Made by a program: the position numbers and the translations under genes. From Flavobacterium jejuense (GTDB taxonomy: Bacteria > Bacteroidota > Bacteroidia > Flavobacteriales > Flavobacteriaceae): DNA of 64,000 nucleotides. This document shows positions 63,201-64,000 of the stretch, piece by piece; position 1 is the stretch's first letter, and every line of letters begins with the position of its first letter. The stretch is from NCBI RefSeq assembly GCF_006491595.2, contig NZ_VEVQ02000003.1, positions 186,001 through 250,000 of the forward strand, read 5' to 3'. Under the pieces are notes generated by a model. It worked only from the letters and a program-made list of their open reading frames with translations, ran no database searches and was not told where the DNA came from.

Positions 63201-63524
63201 ATGGTAGAAAAAATAAATAGCTACGTTACCGTGCTTTGGGAAGCAAAAGCTAAAAAAGGAATGGAATCCAAAATGAAGACATTTATTACCAATGCTGTTA
63301 CTGCATCACGTTACGAATTTGGATGTATCGACTACGAAGCTCACGAAGTTGAGGGGCAATCAGGAAAATTTATCATATTAGAACGTTGGGTAAGTATGGA
63401 AGCACTTCAAGAGCATTTGAATTCACCAAGAGTCAAAGAAAAAGGACCTGAACTGGTAGAAATGATGGCAGGTTCTATAGAAGATGGTATCCGTTTTTTA
63501 CATCCTTTTCGTCCTATACAATAA
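63201..63524 (+). CDS. Antibiotic biosynthesis monooxygenase (YgiN-like)
   Basis: A 107-residue dimeric ferredoxin-like protein of the ABM family: VTVLWEAKAKKGMESKMKTF, ASRYEFGCIDYEAHEV, FIILERWVSMEALQEHLNSP. Related proteins oxidise quinols or act on small reactive metabolites. A CACTTTTG box about 30 bases upstream and a terminator at 63546-63573 suggest a single-gene transcript. Confidence 0.88.
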   Translation: MVEKINSYVTVLWEAKAKKGMESKMKTFITNAVTASRYEFGCIDYEAHEVEGQSGKFIILERWVSMEALQEHLNSPRVKEKGPELVEMMAGSIEDGIRFLHPFRPIQ

Positions 63525-63545
63525 ACTTATTTGTAATCAAACTAG

Positions 63546-63573
63546 AGCCCTGAAATTAATTTTAGGGCTTTTG
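63546..63573 (+). terminator. Terminator of the monooxygenase gene
   Basis: Arms AGCCCT (63546-63551) and AGGGCT (63564-63569) with an inner AAATTAATTT pairing and T's after. Confidence 0.75.
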
Positions 63574-63606
63574 ACAAGCGAAATTTGTAAATAAGACAGA
63601 TATGAA

Positions 63607-63922
63607 ATGTTTGGTGGTGTACAGATGTTCTTTTATGATAGAGAATCGTGGAAAGAAAATTGGGAAGAACTTACCGTGTTTTTTGACTTCCCAATAGAAA
63701 TTAGGAAAATAATTTACACTACAAATCTAATCGAAAACCTTAATGGAAAGATTAAAAAATACATAAAAAAAATAATTATCTTTCCCCACAGATGACGCTG
63801 TTTTAAAATCCGTATATATAGCTCTGAGAGAAGCAACCGAAAAAGGGTCAATGCCAATCCAAAACTAGGGATTAATCCTCAATCAGTTCTTAACTATATT
63901 TGAAAAAAGGGTTCAACTTTAA
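63607..63922 (+). pseudogene. IS256-like (mutator type) transposase, 3' fragment, frameshifted
   Basis: Only the last quarter remains: WKENWEELTVFFDFPIEIRK, IIYTTNLIENLNGKIKKY is followed by a frameshift near 63770 (the original frame stops at TGA 63793-63795), and in the other frame [20 protein letters not shown] continues, is cut by an in-frame TAG (63875-63877, expected Trp), and ends GLILNQFLTIFEKRVQL at 63922. These words are the C-terminus of mutator-family transposases. No N-terminal or catalytic DDE part is present, so it is dead. The right terminal repeat follows 25 bases later. Confidence 0.8.
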
Positions 63923-63946
63923 TATAAAAGTCAAACCCCATTATTA

Positions 63947-63975
63947 TTAATTTACACACTTTGCGAGATAGTGTC
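63947..63975. repeat. IS256-like terminal inverted repeat, right
   Basis: Contains TTTACACACTTTGCGAGATA then GTGTC, the reverse complement (23 of 29 bases) of the repeat at 53297-53325, and lies at the expected distance past the transposase fragment. Confidence 0.75.
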
Positions 63976-64000
63976 TGTAGAAAAGGAAATTAATGAAATA

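Larger units (their letters stand above)
53297..63975. mobile_element. Cargo block bounded by IS256-like inverted ends
   Basis: Inverted ends at 53297-53325 and 63947-63975 match at 23 of 29 positions, and the 3' end of a mutator-type (IS256) transposase lies just inside the right end. Twelve intact genes lie between them: regulators, a flavin oxidoreductase, transporters, methyltransferases and small enzymes. No 8-9 base target duplication is visible at the outer edges. It may be one decayed IS split by acquired cargo, or the outer ends of two different copies. Confidence 0.55.

Noticed and set aside
63607..63795. 62-codon frame at the right end as a real small gene
   Set aside because: Its sequence is the C-terminal part of a mutator-type transposase before a frameshift; it is a fragment, not a gene.
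53288..63984. Target-site duplication at the outer edges of the IS256-like ends
   Set aside because: The 9 bases outside each end (AATCAAACC and TGTAGAAAA) do not match, so a simple single insertion is not supported.
1..64000. CRISPR arrays
   Set aside because: No regularly spaced direct repeats of 24-40 bases and no cas-like genes were seen.

Overview
The window looks like a chromosome segment of a Flavobacteriaceae bacterium (Bacteroidota, Flavobacterium-like). It is very AT-rich. It carries a type IX secretion sorting domain, TonB-dependent receptors with CarboxypepD_reg-like N-termini, a GLPGLI-family protein, DUF4290 and DUF5686 proteins, a 6S-Flavo-like RNA beside zapA, and promoters of the Bacteroidota form TTG-N19/20-TAnnTTTG. 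The species cannot be named from the sequence alone.

Positions 1-36319 are ordinary core chromosome. In order: the 3' part of a phospho-sugar mutase gene overlapping an MsbA-like ABC exporter; DUF2147 and DUF2971 proteins; a minus-strand outer-membrane block (TonB receptor, GLPGLI protein, small exported protein, EF-hand-like lipoprotein, second TonB receptor, M23 peptidase); a ZapB-like gene, zapA, a 6S-like RNA and rny; xerD; several small beta-barrel proteins; a T9SS-secreted protein; aroQ; a DUF5686 protein; murA with Asp in place of the catalytic Cys; DUF4290 and DUF493 genes; an AAA ATPase; recQ-fmt; HU; YqgE; a class IV aminotransferase; a START-like protein; and tRNA-Met.

Positions 36320-53205 are a mobilizable genomic island entering just behind tRNA-Met. 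It starts with a tyrosine integrase, continues with defence cargo, and ends with mobilization genes (relaxase, MobC, candidate oriT), four unrecognised small genes and an XRE regulator. The cargo is an AbiEi/AbiEii toxin-antitoxin pair followed by one tight six-gene operon: hsdS, ptuA, ptuB (Septu), a 603-residue protein with a PD-(D/E)XK end, hsdM, and a 429-residue zinc-ribbon PD-(D/E)XK protein. No hsdR is present. This HsdR-less type I modification/Septu hybrid with two extra nuclease-like proteins is the best candidate for an undescribed system. The right attachment site was not found.

Positions 53297-63975 are a 10.7-kb segment bounded by two inverted ends of an IS256-like element, with a decayed transposase 3' end just inside the right one. 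Its cargo looks like stress or detoxification genes: a Fur-family regulator divergent from a Tat-signal flavin oxidoreductase, a DHA2 drug exporter, an APC permease, a lipoprotein-type methyltransferase with a His-rich linker, an HMA-like small protein, a TPMT/TehB-like methyltransferase, an AraC regulator with an SDR, two Crp/Fnr regulators, an SRPBCC protein and a YgiN-like monooxygenase.

All family assignments are by reading motifs from the sequence and general knowledge; no database search was run.
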